64,000 nucleotides of DNA from Mesobacillus harenae (GTDB lineage: Bacteria > Bacillota > Bacilli > Bacillales > Cytobacillaceae), in the NCBI RefSeq assembly GCF_013343715.1, contig NZ_JABUNR010000002.1:1-64000 (forward strand), read 5' to 3'. A program made the position numbers and the translations under genes. Below are positions 26,556 to 35,774 of the stretch, piece after piece. Position 1 is the stretch's first letter, and every line of letters begins with the position of its first letter. The notes under the pieces were generated by a model. That model saw only the letters and a program-made list of their open reading frames with translations, was not told where the DNA came from and did no database searches.

Positions 26556-28029
26556 TTTAATTTTACTGCCAATTCTTGTCCCTCTGCTTGCCGGGATTAT
26601 CTTAATATTTTTCACAAAAAACATACACCTGCAGCGTTGGTTATCCGGAATTTCCTCGCTTGCTACAGTAGTGGTGTCGGCCTTTGTTTTACTAAAAGTA
26701 AGGCAAGATGGGATTCAGACTCTTGCCCTTAGCAGCTGGGAGGCACCCTTCGGCATAACGCTTGTTTCAGATATGTTGTCTGCACTTCTTGTCTTTATGG
26801 CCAGCATCATTTCCTTCGCCTGCTTGATCTATTCTTTCCGTTCAATTGGAGAGCAGCGCGAAAGATTTTATTACTACTCAATATTCCAGTTTCTGCTGGT
26901 TGGAGTGAACGGAGCCTTTACAACAGGCGACATATTCAACCTATTTGTATTCTTTGAAGTCATGCTGATGTCATCGTATGTACTCTTGGTGCTTGGTGGG
27001 ACAAAAATCCAGCTGCGGGAATCTATTAAATACATTTTGGTGAATATTATTTCCTCGGCATTGTTTGTCGTAGCAGTCGGTTACTTATATTCAATAGTCG
27101 GGACCTTGAACATGGCCCATATATCACAAAGAGTTAGCGAGATTAACCAGCCAGGCATAATTACAGTAATTGCGGTGCTGTTCCTAATTGTCTTTGGGTT
27201 AAAAGGTGCCATATTCCCGCTGTTTTTCTGGCTTCCGGGATCATACAATGCTCCGCCGGCTCCCGTGATGGCGATCTTTGGAGCGCTTTTAACCAAAGTG
27301 GGAATATACTCGATCATGAGAACCTTTACACTGCTTTTTCCTCATGACACAGGGTATACACACCAGATTTTGTCGGTGATGGCTATTCTAACGATTATTA
27401 CTGGAGCTATTGGCGCTATTGCTTACTGGGATATAAAGAAAATTATTATTTACAATATTATCGTTGCAGTAGGGGTAATCGCTTTCGGTATATCGGTCAT
27501 GTCCTATGATTCACTGGCTGGTTCCGTTTTTTATCTAATTCATGATATGAATATAAAAGCTGCTTTATTTTTATTAGTAGGAATTATGATTAAGATTACT
27601 GGTACTAGCAATCTCAGAAAGATAAGCGGGTTGATTGCTCACTATCCAGGACTTGGCTGGACCTACTTCCTTGCTGCTTTGACAGTTGCCGGCATCCCCC
27701 CTTTGAGCGGGTTTATTGGCAAGGTGATTCTTGTCCGTTCTGGGTTTGAAGAAGGGCATTATTGGGGGGCTGCAATTGTCCTGATGTCCAGCCTGCTTGT
27801 ACTGTTTTCTGTGATGAAAATCTTCATCAATGGGTTTTGGGGAGAGCCAAAGGATTACCCTGAAGGGAAAAAGGTCCCTGTTAATCAATTAATGATCGCC
27901 CCTGTATTGCTTGTTATTTTTGCAATATTTTACGGTTTAGGAATTGAAGCCGTCCAGCCGTATATCTCACAAGCCGCAGAAACCTTAAGCAACCCGGATA
28001 TTTATATTAATGCGGTTTTAAAGGAGTAA
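26548..28029 (+). CDS. mrpD: Mrp Na+/H+ antiporter subunit D
   Basis: 493 residues, the same length as B. subtilis MrpD. An about 14-TM antiporter-like subunit related to NuoM/NuoN. The conserved Glu lies in FFEVMLMSSYVLLVLGG (about 137), and Lys residues in LKGAIFPLFFWLPGSYNAPPAPVMAIFGALLTKVGIY. It forms the proton or cation path with MrpA. It overlaps mrpC; mrpE follows four bases after its stop. Confidence 0.97.
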   Translation: MTNLILLPILVPLLAGIILIFFTKNIHLQRWLSGISSLATVVVSAFVLLKVRQDGIQTLALSSWEAPFGITLVSDMLSALLVFMASIISFACLIYSFRSIGEQRERFYYYSIFQFLLVGVNGAFTTGDIFNLFVFFEVMLMSSYVLLVLGGTKIQLRESIKYILVNIISSALFVVAVGYLYSIVGTLNMAHISQRVSEINQPGIITVIAVLFLIVFGLKGAIFPLFFWLPGSYNAPPAPVMAIFGALLTKVGIYSIMRTFTLLFPHDTGYTHQILSVMAILTIITGAIGAIAYWDIKKIIIYNIIVAVGVIAFGISVMSYDSLAGSVFYLIHDMNIKAALFLLVGIMIKITGTSNLRKISGLIAHYPGLGWTYFLAALTVAGIPPLSGFIGKVILVRSGFEEGHYWGAAIVLMSSLLVLFSVMKIFINGFWGEPKDYPEGKKVPVNQLMIAPVLLVIFAIFYGLGIEAVQPYISQAAETLSNPDIYINAVLKE

Positions 28030-28033
28030 TGTG

Positions 28034-28510
28034 ATGGCCTTTCAAATTTTACTAAATATCGTACTAGCCTTTGTATATATGTTTTTAAAGGTATCGGCTT
28101 CCCCAGTTACCTTTTTAGTTGGTTACTTTTTCGGCTTGCTGGTCATCTTTATTTTCAGGCGGTTCTTTCAGTCTCGTTTCTACCTTCTACGGATAGTCGC
28201 AGTAATAAACTTATTTTTCTTATTCATTAAGGAATTAATTTTATCTAACATTGCGGTGTTAAGGGTAATTCTGAAGCCGAAGCTGGATATAAGGCCAGGA
28301 ATCTTCGCTCTTCCAACAGAACTTAAAGAAGACTGGGAAATTACCGTGCTTGCGAACCTGATCACTCTGACTCCAGGGACTCTCGTTATCGATGTATCAG
28401 ATGATAACAAGATCCTTTATGTACATGCAATGGATCTTGCCGACGCAGAAGAAGCAATAAACAGCATTAAACAAACATTTGAAAAAGCAATCATGGAGGT
28501 GAGCAAATAA
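28034..28510 (+). CDS. mrpE: Mrp Na+/H+ antiporter subunit E
   Basis: 158 residues, the usual MrpE length: two N-terminal membrane helices, then a cytoplasmic domain (ITLTPGTLVIDVSDDNKILYVHAMD is the family signature). An accessory subunit for assembly or stability of the complex. ATG at 28034 has AAGGAG seven bases upstream; the GTG one codon before is less well placed. It overlaps mrpF by one base. Confidence 0.95.
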   Translation: MAFQILLNIVLAFVYMFLKVSASPVTFLVGYFFGLLVIFIFRRFFQSRFYLLRIVAVINLFFLFIKELILSNIAVLRVILKPKLDIRPGIFALPTELKEDWEITVLANLITLTPGTLVIDVSDDNKILYVHAMDLADAEEAINSIKQTFEKAIMEVSK

Positions 28511-28794
28511 TGCTTGAAACGGTCGTCCAATTCGCATTATTGTGTATCGCCATTGCAATGCTGGGCCTTATTTACCGCCTTGTAAAGGGTCCTACTGTCC
28601 CTGACAGAGTAGTCGCGCTAGATGCACTCGGCATTAACCTTATCGCCGTCATTGCTCTCGTATCGATAATTTTAAAGACGAATGCTTTTTTAGAGATCAT
28701 TCTCTTAATTGGTATTTTAGCGTTTATCGGTACAGTGGCCTTTTCGAAATATCTTGAAAAGGGGGTAATAATTGAACGTGAACGCAATAGCTGA
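28510..28794 (+). CDS. mrpF: Mrp Na+/H+ antiporter subunit F
   Basis: 94 residues, three membrane helices, as in B. subtilis. Characteristic segment RLVKGPTVPDRVVALDALGIN between helices 1 and 2 and EIILLIGILAFIGTVAFSKYLEKG at the end. Small subunit of the complex, reported in B. subtilis to have an additional effect on cholate resistance. Its last 23 bases overlap the start of mrpG. Confidence 0.95.
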   Translation: MLETVVQFALLCIAIAMLGLIYRLVKGPTVPDRVVALDALGINLIAVIALVSIILKTNAFLEIILLIGILAFIGTVAFSKYLEKGVIIERERNS

Positions 28795-29137
28795 TCTATT
28801 CATTGCCTTCTTTATCATTATTGGAGCTTTTTTAAGCCTCGTTACAGCTTTTGGCGTCATACGTCTGCCTGATGTCTATACGCGAAACCATGCCGCTTCA
28901 AAAAGCGCTACATTAGGGGTTATGTCCATTTTAATCGGAACCTTTTTATACTTTTATCTAATTGAAGGTCATTTCAACTCTCGGATTATACTCGGAATCG
29001 CCTTTATCCTTGTAACCTCTCCTGTTGCAGGTCACCTGATCAGCAGGGCAGCTTATAATTCCGGAGTGGAGTTATGGGAAAAAAGTGTTCAGGATGATTT
29101 AAAATTAAGTAAACAAACTGCCAAAAAGGAAAGTTAA
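28772..29137 (+). CDS. mrpG: Mrp Na+/H+ antiporter subunit G
   Basis: 121 residues with three membrane helices. The motif FGVIRLPDVYTRNHAASKSATLGV is diagnostic of MrpG (PhaG/MnhG). Last gene of the seven-gene operon, starting with TTG inside mrpF behind AAAGGGGG. No strong terminator follows at once; the first is at about 29.38 kb beyond a repeat. In B. subtilis yuxO and the com genes come next. Confidence 0.95.
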   Translation: MNVNAIADLFIAFFIIIGAFLSLVTAFGVIRLPDVYTRNHAASKSATLGVMSILIGTFLYFYLIEGHFNSRIILGIAFILVTSPVAGHLISRAAYNSGVELWEKSVQDDLKLSKQTAKKES

Positions 29138-29189
29138 CTAAAAGAAGCATTAACGCCGTTTAGCGGCCGAGAACTTACCGCTGGAACGC

Positions 29190-29345
29190 TGGAGCTGTAT
29201 GCATAAGAAAAGCGCAAGCGCCCGTTAAGCGACGTTTGAACTGGAGTACGCCCGACTGAGATAAAGGAAACACGAGGAGCCGAAGCGCGATGTTGATTGT
29301 GGGCGAAGTACAAAAGTCACTGGCGCTGAAGCACAAACAACAATC
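29190..29345. repeat. Intergenic repeat of the 'GCGCAAGCGCCCGTTAAGCG' type, copy 1
   Basis: Starts AAGAAAAGCGCAAGCGCCCG and contains GACTGAGATAAAGGAAACA and GGGCGAAGTACAAAAGTCACTGG. A second copy with the same blocks is at about 61.24-61.43 kb, and a fragment (GATAAAGGAAACACGAAGGCC) at about 50.69 kb. Non-coding. Confidence 0.8.
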
Positions 29346-29376
29346 CACAATTCGGAAGTTTTTTACCACTAAAAAG

Positions 29377-29417
29377 AAGAGCCGTTGATTTCACTATTGG
29401 AAATCACGGCTCTTTTT
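29377..29417. terminator. Terminator downstream of mrp operon
   Basis: AAGAGCCGTTGATTTC pairs with GAAATCACGGCTCTTTTT; a good stem for read-through from mrpG. Confidence 0.85.
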
Positions 29418-29466
29418 CTATCTCCATTGATATGCACTGCGACGCTATAGGTCGGTCCATTCAAGA

Positions 29467-29605
29467 TGAATTCATTTCTAAATACAATACTAGCGGAGGA
29501 AATGCGCGAAGACTCCTGCGGGATAGCTAAGATGAGGAGACCCCGCAGCGAGGGACGAACGAGTTATCAGGAGGCTCAGCTCGAGCCCGCGGCCTGCATA
29601 GTGTA
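29467..29605. repeat. GC-rich intergenic repeat (GACTCCTGCGGGA...GACCCCGCAG type)
   Basis: Blocks GAGGAAATGCGCGAAGACTC, CTCCTGCGGGATAGC, GAGGAGACCCCGCAGCGAG and GAGGCTCAGCTCGAGCC match a repeat widespread in Bacillus intergenic regions. CTGCGGG/CCCGCAG form its stem. A related copy lies at 38.81-38.89 kb. An ORF running across it (29466-29987) is not credible. Confidence 0.75.
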
Positions 29606-29719
29606 TTTCCAGAGCGGCAGTAATGTAGCATATATATTACAAGCTAAAATAATGTTATTTTATTATTCCCCTCTGAAAGAACCTAGAGCCTCGCTCAGAA
29701 AGTTGTTATGCTCCCCTGC

Positions 29720-30106
29720 TTACTTTTTTATTTTTATAACAGCCATTGTGCACCTTGATACACAAACTAACCGGCCCTCTTCATCACTTATTTTAATATC
29801 CCAGACCATTGTTGTCTTGCCTCTGTGGAGAACTGTCCCGACTGCTGTTACGATACCGTCTTTTTTGCCTCGAATATGGTTAGCGTTAATTTCCAGCCCA
29901 ACTGTTGCTTCTTCTTCCTTGTTTACAAGTTCATATGCTCCAACACTTGCAACAGTTTCAGCTAATGCTACTGAGGCTCCCCCATGAAGCAAACCAAAGG
30001 GCTGCCTTGTTCTGTCGTCAACTGGCATAGTAGCTGTCACAGTACCTTGTCCTAGCTCTGTTATTTCGATCCCTAGTGAATTAAGTAGCGTGTGATTAAT
30101 GTTCAA
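29720..30106 (-). CDS. yuxO: Hotdog-fold acyl-CoA thioesterase YuxO
   Basis: 128 residues with the PaaI/YdiI hotdog domain: FGLLHGGASVALAETVAS carries the catalytic Asn/Asp-Gly-Gly region and Glu, and VGLEINANHIRG the substrate-side strand. It probably hydrolyses an aromatic or menaquinone-pathway acyl-CoA; the substrate is inferred from the family. TTG start with AAGGAAG upstream. In B. subtilis it ends the comQXPA cluster; here the com genes are absent and a DedA gene lies upstream. Confidence 0.92.
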   Translation of the reverse strand: MNINHTLLNSLGIEITELGQGTVTATMPVDDRTRQPFGLLHGGASVALAETVASVGAYELVNKEEEATVGLEINANHIRGKKDGIVTAVGTVLHRGKTTMVWDIKISDEEGRLVCVSRCTMAVIKIKK

Positions 30107-30165
30107 TTACTTGCACTTCCTTTTCTGGTATTTTGGGAATTAATCTTAACAAAGGTATATACATA

Positions 30166-30774
30166 CTAACCGCCATTTAGCGCATTTACCTTTTTACGTT
30201 TTTTCCTGCGGTAAATCTTTATTGCTGCTAAAATGAAAACAATTACCCCAATTGCGAGGAGGAGCTCTCTTCCATAATACATGATTGTATGAATGTGATC
30301 GCCAAATAGGTAGCCAAGTGTGAACATAATCAGCAGCCAGACAAAAGCACCTAAAAAGGCAAACAGCATAAACGTTTTAAAGGGAAGTCTGCTAAATCCG
30401 TATAACAGGGGAACAAAGCTTCTTAGTCCTGGAACAAAATAGCTTAGAAATAGTGAAAAGGCGTGATACTTTTCCATTAACCTTAAAGAGGATTGAATCG
30501 TATTTGAAACCCTTTTTCGCTTTCTGAAAAAACTTAGCGATCTTTTGCTCAGTAAGCGCCCAAACGTGTAGCTTGTTGTAAGGGCCGCCAATATCCCTAA
30601 ATATGTAACAATAAAAGCTGTTATTGGATTTAAAATCTTTAAGGAGGATGCTAGGCCAACTGACATTGTTATCAATTCATTCGGAACCGGGATAACAAAT
30701 ACACCGAACCACAACCATAAAAACAAACCTATATAGCCTTTTTGCTCGATAATGCTAATTAAGTCCAAATCCAT
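30166..30774 (-). CDS. DedA-family (VTT domain) membrane protein
   Basis: About 202 residues with five to six membrane segments. The VTT/DedA signature is recognisable: NPITAFIVTYLGILAALTTSYTFGRL, then FLSYFVPGLRSFVPLLYGFSRLPFKTFM with the conserved Arg-Pro type residues. A basic tail YRRKKRKKVNALNGG ends it. The family flips undecaprenyl phosphate or phospholipids and supports membrane energetics. The ATG at 30774 follows GGAGGAG. It lies where comA-comQ would be in B. subtilis. Confidence 0.88.
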   Translation of the reverse strand: MDLDLISIIEQKGYIGLFLWLWFGVFVIPVPNELITMSVGLASSLKILNPITAFIVTYLGILAALTTSYTFGRLLSKRSLSFFRKRKRVSNTIQSSLRLMEKYHAFSLFLSYFVPGLRSFVPLLYGFSRLPFKTFMLFAFLGAFVWLLIMFTLGYLFGDHIHTIMYYGRELLLAIGVIVFILAAIKIYRRKKRKKVNALNGG

Positions 30775-31044
30775 GGACTGCTCCTCCTTCAACCTCTCTC
30801 TCTTTCCGTGAAGGTTATTTTTATAGAATTAGTATATAACCATTATAATTCTATTTTCACTGCTCATTCCCTTTTTTTTCTTTAATAAATCAACCACTGT
30901 TTGACGTTCTTTATTTCCTGCTGCTTAGATTATCCTATGTTAAATCCTGCTTGTTTCATCCTTCTTTTTAGATTGCACGTCAAATCATATATAAGATAAA
31001 TTGGCATATATATTTTGTATCTTACTAAAGAAAGGGGTCATGCA

Positions 31045-31527
31045 ATGAATCCCTTTTACGGAAACTGGTATCCTCTTCCGCTCCAGTATTATGGACCTTT
31101 TCTGTATAAAGGAGTGCCTCTGCACCTTAATTTTCATTATCCTTATTATCTTTTTCAATCATTTGCACCTTACCAGCCTCTACTTTCCTTTAATCCTGCA
31201 GTAATGACTCGGACCCCTAATTCAACAGCAAATCAATATCCTGACGTTAATCCCGACATATTTATGGACTCTGCTGGAAAAGCCTTATCTCTAATAAATG
31301 ATGCGACTATTTTACTGAACAAAATTAAAAGTTCAACGGGATTTTCAACTGAATTAATGAATTTCGCCCAGAAATCAAAAACAAAAGAAGTAGAAAGACT
31401 AATAAAATCAGTTGGGATCAAAAAGGTACCTGAGGTCAAATTTAACCCCGATGGACTTATTCTTGATTTTAGGGGAGAAGCAGCCTGCTGCTATCTAACA
31501 CTAAAAGTTAAATGGGGACAAATTTAA
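31045..31527 (+). CDS. Uncharacterised protein with Pro/Tyr-rich N-terminus, possibly spore-associated
   Basis: 160 residues. The first 50 are rich in Tyr, Pro, Phe and Leu (NPFYGNWYPLPLQYYGPF...HYPYYLF). The C-terminal half is helical (ALSLINDATILLNKIKSSTG) and ends with the beta-like EVKFNPDGLILDFRGEAACCYLTLKV. No signal peptide or membrane helix. ATG at 31045 follows AAAGGGG. It is convergent with a Gly/Tyr-rich coat-like protein gene and upstream has CATATATAT elements that could suit a sporulation sigma factor. Coat association is inference only. Confidence 0.7.
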   Translation: MNPFYGNWYPLPLQYYGPFLYKGVPLHLNFHYPYYLFQSFAPYQPLLSFNPAVMTRTPNSTANQYPDVNPDIFMDSAGKALSLINDATILLNKIKSSTGFSTELMNFAQKSKTKEVERLIKSVGIKKVPEVKFNPDGLILDFRGEAACCYLTLKVKWGQI

Positions 31528-31581
31528 GATCAACAGCATGGTACTAGGGAGGTAACAGGAGTTGCATTATTATTTGAAAGC

Positions 31582-31611
31582 AAAACAGCTCTCAAACCTG
31601 AGAGCTGTTTC
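31582..31611. terminator. Bidirectional terminator
   Basis: AAACAGCTCTCA-AACC-TGAGAGCTGTTT between two convergent genes. Confidence 0.88.
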
Positions 31612-31621
31612 CATCTATCGT

Positions 31622-31837
31622 TTACCAGTAAAACGGTCTGCCGTATCCATATCCATAACCAGGGTATCCGCCGTATCCAGGGTACCCACCATAATATGGG
31701 TAAGGGGCATATGGACGCGGACGAACGAGTGCGCTGCCCAGTAAGCCTCCAACTACTCCCCCTAAAAACGGGCCGCCGAAAAATGGGCCGCCGAAAAAGC
31801 GATCTCCCCCAACATTTCCATAAGGGTTTCTATACAT
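31622..31837 (-). CDS. Small Gly/Tyr/Pro-rich protein, spore-coat-like
   Basis: 71 residues. The N-terminal MYRNPYGNVGGDRFFGGPFFGG is followed by a glycine-zipper-like stretch (LGGVVGGLLGSALV) and a C-terminal GYPGYGGYPGYGYGYG repeat. Such compositions are common in small spore coat proteins of Bacillus. A strong site (AAAGGAGG, eight bases before ATG) and its own terminator support that it is real. It is low complexity, so homology is hard to judge; function not known. Confidence 0.75.
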   Translation of the reverse strand: MYRNPYGNVGGDRFFGGPFFGGPFLGGVVGGLLGSALVRPRPYAPYPYYGGYPGYGGYPGYGYGYGRPFYW

Positions 31838-31955
31838 TTGGGTTGCCTCCTTTAAAACTGAATGTCTACACTATTTACTATGCGGCATGTCAGCTTTTTG
31901 AGTGGGCTGATAACCTCTTTCGGCTAAAGTTTCTAAGATATTTGACCATCATTAG

Positions 31956-32552
31956 TCAGTCCCAGGTAAATCTTTGTTCTTTCCATGGGTCTCCATATTG
32001 GTGGTATCCGTTTTTTTCCCAGTAACCTGGCTGGTTAGTTGCTGTGAATTCAATCCCTCTGACCCATTTTGCACTTTTCCAGAAATAGAGATGCGGAAAA
32101 ACAACTCTAAGCGGCCATCCATGCTCTGGTGATAACGGCTTTCCATTATGAGTATGGGCTAAAAGACTAGTTTCCCGAATAAAATCGCTAATTGGAAGAT
32201 TGGTAGTCCAGCCTTCTTCAGCGTGAAGAATTACAAATTCTGCTTCAGCTTTGAGTTTAAGGTGCGCCATAAGTTCGGTTACTGCTACACCCTCCCAGCT
32301 ATTATCCAGCTTAGACCAGCCTGTAACACAGTGAATATCATTTTCAAAAGTAAGTTGCGGCCACTTTAATAAATCTTCATAACTGAAGGATTTTTCTTCC
32401 TCGACCAATCCAAACACTTTTAGCTTCCACTCGGATAAATCATTATAATATGGTACATTTCCCGCATGCAGAACAGGGAATGATGTAGTTATATTTTGGT
32501 TAGGCGGTACTCGTTCTAATTGTCCCTTGTTTTTAATTTTTCCGAAGTACAT
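31956..32552 (-). CDS. yuiH: Sulfite-oxidase-like molybdopterin-dependent oxidoreductase YuiH
   Basis: 198 residues, the length of B. subtilis YuiH. Oxidoreductase molybdopterin-binding domain with the Mo-ligand cysteine in NDIHCVTGWSKLDNSWEGV and the later HGWPLRVVFPHLYFWKSAKWVRGIEF block. No Tat signal or dimerisation domain is seen, so it is a compact cytoplasmic member; substrate unknown. Start ATG; no partner gene nearby. Position just before yuiF matches B. subtilis, but bioY2/yuiG is missing between them. Confidence 0.92.
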   Translation of the reverse strand: MYFGKIKNKGQLERVPPNQNITTSFPVLHAGNVPYYNDLSEWKLKVFGLVEEEKSFSYEDLLKWPQLTFENDIHCVTGWSKLDNSWEGVAVTELMAHLKLKAEAEFVILHAEEGWTTNLPISDFIRETSLLAHTHNGKPLSPEHGWPLRVVFPHLYFWKSAKWVRGIEFTATNQPGYWEKNGYHQYGDPWKEQRFTWD

Positions 32553-32623
32553 TATTTAACACCTCAGCAGGAGTTTTTATGTTATCTATAGTGTATACCC
32601 GTCCTACTCCAAGAATACCATTG

Positions 32624-32666
32624 AAAGAGGCAGCCCTCGTGGAATAAGGTGCTGCCTCTTTTTTTT
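32624..32666. terminator. Terminator between yuiF and yuiH
   Basis: AAAGAGGCAGC...GCTGCCTCTTTTTTTT, a 10-bp stem with a roughly 16-nt loop and a T tract on the plus side, and a weaker one on the minus side. Confidence 0.75.
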
Positions 32667-32673
32667 GCTATTT

Positions 32674-33987
32674 TTATAGAATAACAGCTGCGATCCAGCC
32701 AAATAATATGAGTGGGATATTGTAATGTAGAAATGTCGGCACACATGTATCCCAAATATGGTTATGCTGGCCGTCTACGTTTAATCCTGCGGTAGGCCCA
32801 AGAGTACTGTCAGAAGCAGGGGAACCTGCATCTCCAAGGGCGGCAGCGGTTCCGACAATTGCTATTGTTGCCATTGGGCTGAAACCTAACTCAAGGCTAA
32901 GCGGAACGAAAATAGTCGCAATGATCGGAATGGTCGAAAAAGACGACCCAATTCCCATTGTTACCAGCAGACCAACAATTAGCATTAACAATGCGCCAAC
33001 TGCCTTGTTGTTTCCGATAGCATTTGCAGCTTGTTCAACCAGTAATTCAACATGGCCAGTTTCTTTGAGTACATCTGCAAAGCCGAAAGCAGCCAGCATA
33101 ACAAACCCAATGAAAGCCATCATTTTCATACCTTCAGTTAACAGATCGTCGGCCTCGCGCCATTTAATTGCACCGCTTAAATAAATGACTAGAATACCGC
33201 CTAACGCTCCGAAAATCATTGAATCTAAAACTAGTTGAACTGCCAGAGCAATTGCTATTGCAATCAGCGAAAAAATAATGCCGATTTTTGAATACTCGAT
33301 TTTAACTTCTTCAATAATTTTAATTTCTTTGTACTCTCTAGGCTTTCTATATGTGAAGAAAATAGCAATTAATAACCCAGCTAAAAGTCCAACAGCGGGC
33401 AATATCATTGCAACTGGTATGTCTCCCATATTAATACTCATACCGCTAGCAGCCATATTATCAGCAAGAATTTCATGGAAAATCTTTCCGAACCCTGCAG
33501 GCAGCAAAATATAGGGAGCCGTAAGTCCAAAGGTTAAGACTGAAGCAATCAAGCGTCTGTCAATCTTTAAGCCATTCATCACCTTTAAAAGCGGTGGAAT
33601 CAGTATAGGAATAAACGCAATGTGAATAGGAATTAAATTTTGTGAGAAGCAGGCCATCAGCAAAATGGAAAAAACAATAAGTGCTTTGGAATAGGTTTTA
33701 GTCTTTGCTTCACCTTCTCTTCTTACAACACCAAGTATCCACTCTACCATCAAATCAGGAAGACCTGTTTTTGAGATGGCAATTGCAAAACCGCCCAGCA
33801 GAGCATAGCTTAATGCAACCTCGGCACTGCCTCCAAGTCCATTTGAAAATACTTCGATTGTCTGCTCAATCGTTAATCCGCCTGTTAGTCCGCCAATCAG
33901 TGCCCCTGCTATTAATGCAAACACTACGTTTACACGCAGCAGGCTCAAGACTAGCATGACTAGAACAGCAATAATTACTGCATTCAT
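32674..33987 (-). CDS. yuiF: Na+/H+ antiporter-family transporter YuiF
   Basis: 437 residues, 11-12 membrane helices, of the NhaC-like/ion-transporter superfamily. Recognisable blocks: SYALLGGFAIAISKTGLPDLM, FSQNLIPIHIAFIPILIPP, GIGSSFSTIPIIATIFVPLSLELG and TAAALGDAGSPASDSTLGPTAGL. B. subtilis YuiF is annotated as an amino-acid or Na+/H+ transporter; the substrate is not proven. ATG after GAGGGG. Monocistronic between yuiH and pepA. Confidence 0.9.
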   Translation of the reverse strand: MNAVIIAVLVMLVLSLLRVNVVFALIAGALIGGLTGGLTIEQTIEVFSNGLGGSAEVALSYALLGGFAIAISKTGLPDLMVEWILGVVRREGEAKTKTYSKALIVFSILLMACFSQNLIPIHIAFIPILIPPLLKVMNGLKIDRRLIASVLTFGLTAPYILLPAGFGKIFHEILADNMAASGMSINMGDIPVAMILPAVGLLAGLLIAIFFTYRKPREYKEIKIIEEVKIEYSKIGIIFSLIAIAIALAVQLVLDSMIFGALGGILVIYLSGAIKWREADDLLTEGMKMMAFIGFVMLAAFGFADVLKETGHVELLVEQAANAIGNNKAVGALLMLIVGLLVTMGIGSSFSTIPIIATIFVPLSLELGFSPMATIAIVGTAAALGDAGSPASDSTLGPTAGLNVDGQHNHIWDTCVPTFLHYNIPLILFGWIAAVIL

Positions 33988-34161
33988 AGTTGTTCCCCTC
34001 TCAGATTCTAAGTAAATATTGTATAATTGCTTTAGTATGGTAAATTGGTAGAGAATTAAAACACAAATAATAAATTATCATATTTATATATTTAGGTCAA
34101 TCACTTTTACAGAAAACATGATCAATAGAACTACAGCACCTAGTTAAAATAATCCGTTCAG

Positions 34162-34196
34162 AAAAAAAACTCCGGAATCTTGTCCGAAGTTTTTTC
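34162..34196 (-). terminator. Terminator of pepA
   Basis: The minus strand reads AAAACTTCGGACAAGATTCCGGAGTTTTTTT. Confidence 0.87.
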
Positions 34197-34208
34197 CTAT
34201 CTTTTAAG

Positions 34209-35711
34209 TTATTCCGTTTCAAACCGTTCAACGAACAGCGCAAGTGTCCTTGCCATCACACCAGTTCCCCCAGAAGGTCCCAGGTCATGATCCTTCTTTG
34301 TTGTCGATGTTCCGGCAATATCCAAATGTACCCAAGGTGTTCCTTCAGCAAATTCACCTACAAAGGCTCCACCCATAATGGCGTGTCCCTCTCTGCCTGG
34401 TGAATTATTTAAATCAGCTATCTTGCTGCTGCGGACTCTTTCCTTGTCTTTCTCAAAAAGAGGAAGCCTCCATATTGGCTCGCCAGCTTCATAGGAAGCC
34501 TCAAGTATCTGTTCAAATAGGGCTTCATCGTTTGTCAGAGCCCCTGTTGTTTCCGTTCCTAGTGCAACAATGACTCCTCCAGTCAGTGTCGCAACGTCCA
34601 CCAGATAATTCGCACCATGATGCTTTGCATACGTCATCGCATCAGCCAGTACAAGGCGTCCCTCAGCATCCGTATTTAACACTTCAATTGTTTTGCCGCT
34701 CATCGATGTAATAACATCGTCAGGCTTAAAGGCTGACCCGCTGATCATATTGTCAGTAGAAGGGATAACAGCTACGACATTCTGTTCAGGCTTAAGTTCC
34801 CCAATAATTTCCATAGCGCCAAGTACAGCTGCAGCACCTCCCATATCTGTCTTCATTCCAACGATGCCATCCTTTGTTTTGATTGAATAGCCGCCTGTAT
34901 CAAAGGTAATCCCTTTTCCTACTAGCCCAATTACATCAGTCCACTCTTCTCTGCCTTGGTACTTTAAAACAATCATTTTCGGAGGTTCAACTGAACCTTG
35001 ATTTACAGCGAGAAAAGCTCCCATTCCAAGTTTCTCAAGATCAGCCTTTTCAAGAATTTCGGACTCAAACCCGTATGTATCAGCAAGTTTCACAGCGTGG
35101 TCGGCAAGATCAGCTGCCGTTAATAGGTTGCCTGGAGTATTGGTTAATGTTCTGGCTGAATTCGTTCCTTTTCCATGGGCATAACCAACCGCCACTGCTG
35201 CTTTGACGTCGTCTTGCTCCTCTATCTGGCTGTATACTGTAACGTTTTCCAGCTTTTTGTCAGGCTCATTTGTTTTTTGCTTATAACCTTCAAACTTGTA
35301 GGCTGCAAGAACTGTTGCTTCTCCAAGGGCATGCCCTGCATCAAGTACGCTAACATTTTCCGTTGTAAACGTGTCAAGCAGTACAGCCGCTTCTGCTGCT
35401 TTTTCTGAATTTACGGTTTTAATAGCCCGTCCCATTGCCTCCCGCAATACTTCGAACGTTAATTCTTTTTCTTTACCCAGTCCGACAAAATAAAGCCTTT
35501 TCGCACCAAGTTTGCCGAAAGTGTGCAGCTTTGAAATGGCTTTTGGCTTTACTGACATGTCCCCGCTTTTAACAAGTTCGAGAAGATAGCCGTCAAGCAG
35601 CCCATCTGCCTCTTCCAGGTAACCGTCAAATCCTGCTGTTTTATTAAATAATCCAATAATAAGAACTTCGTGCTTGCTATTAAGATTAAAGTTGTTTGCT
35701 ATAGTAAACAA
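34209..35711 (-). CDS. pepA: Leucyl (cytosol) aminopeptidase, M17 family
   Basis: 500 residues, as in B. subtilis PepA/YuiE. A di-zinc aminopeptidase releasing N-terminal residues from peptides in the cytoplasm. M17 signature [14 protein letters not shown] supplies Asp/Glu ligands, and [29 protein letters not shown] the Lys/Asp ligands; the N-terminal macro-like domain precedes it. The TTG start follows GGGGGTGA. Own terminator downstream. Confidence 0.96.
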   Translation of the reverse strand: MFTIANNFNLNSKHEVLIIGLFNKTAGFDGYLEEADGLLDGYLLELVKSGDMSVKPKAISKLHTFGKLGAKRLYFVGLGKEKELTFEVLREAMGRAIKTVNSEKAAEAAVLLDTFTTENVSVLDAGHALGEATVLAAYKFEGYKQKTNEPDKKLENVTVYSQIEEQDDVKAAVAVGYAHGKGTNSARTLTNTPGNLLTAADLADHAVKLADTYGFESEILEKADLEKLGMGAFLAVNQGSVEPPKMIVLKYQGREEWTDVIGLVGKGITFDTGGYSIKTKDGIVGMKTDMGGAAAVLGAMEIIGELKPEQNVVAVIPSTDNMISGSAFKPDDVITSMSGKTIEVLNTDAEGRLVLADAMTYAKHHGANYLVDVATLTGGVIVALGTETTGALTNDEALFEQILEASYEAGEPIWRLPLFEKDKERVRSSKIADLNNSPGREGHAIMGGAFVGEFAEGTPWVHLDIAGTSTTKKDHDLGPSGGTGVMARTLALFVERFETE

Positions 35712-35774
35712 ACTGTCACCCCCTATAATATTTACTTCCCATTATATCCAATATAGCTTTAAACATCGAATTTG

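Noticed and set aside
29466..29987. 173-codon plus-strand frame
   Set aside because: It starts in a GC-rich intergenic repeat and runs antisense through yuxO; composition is not protein-like.
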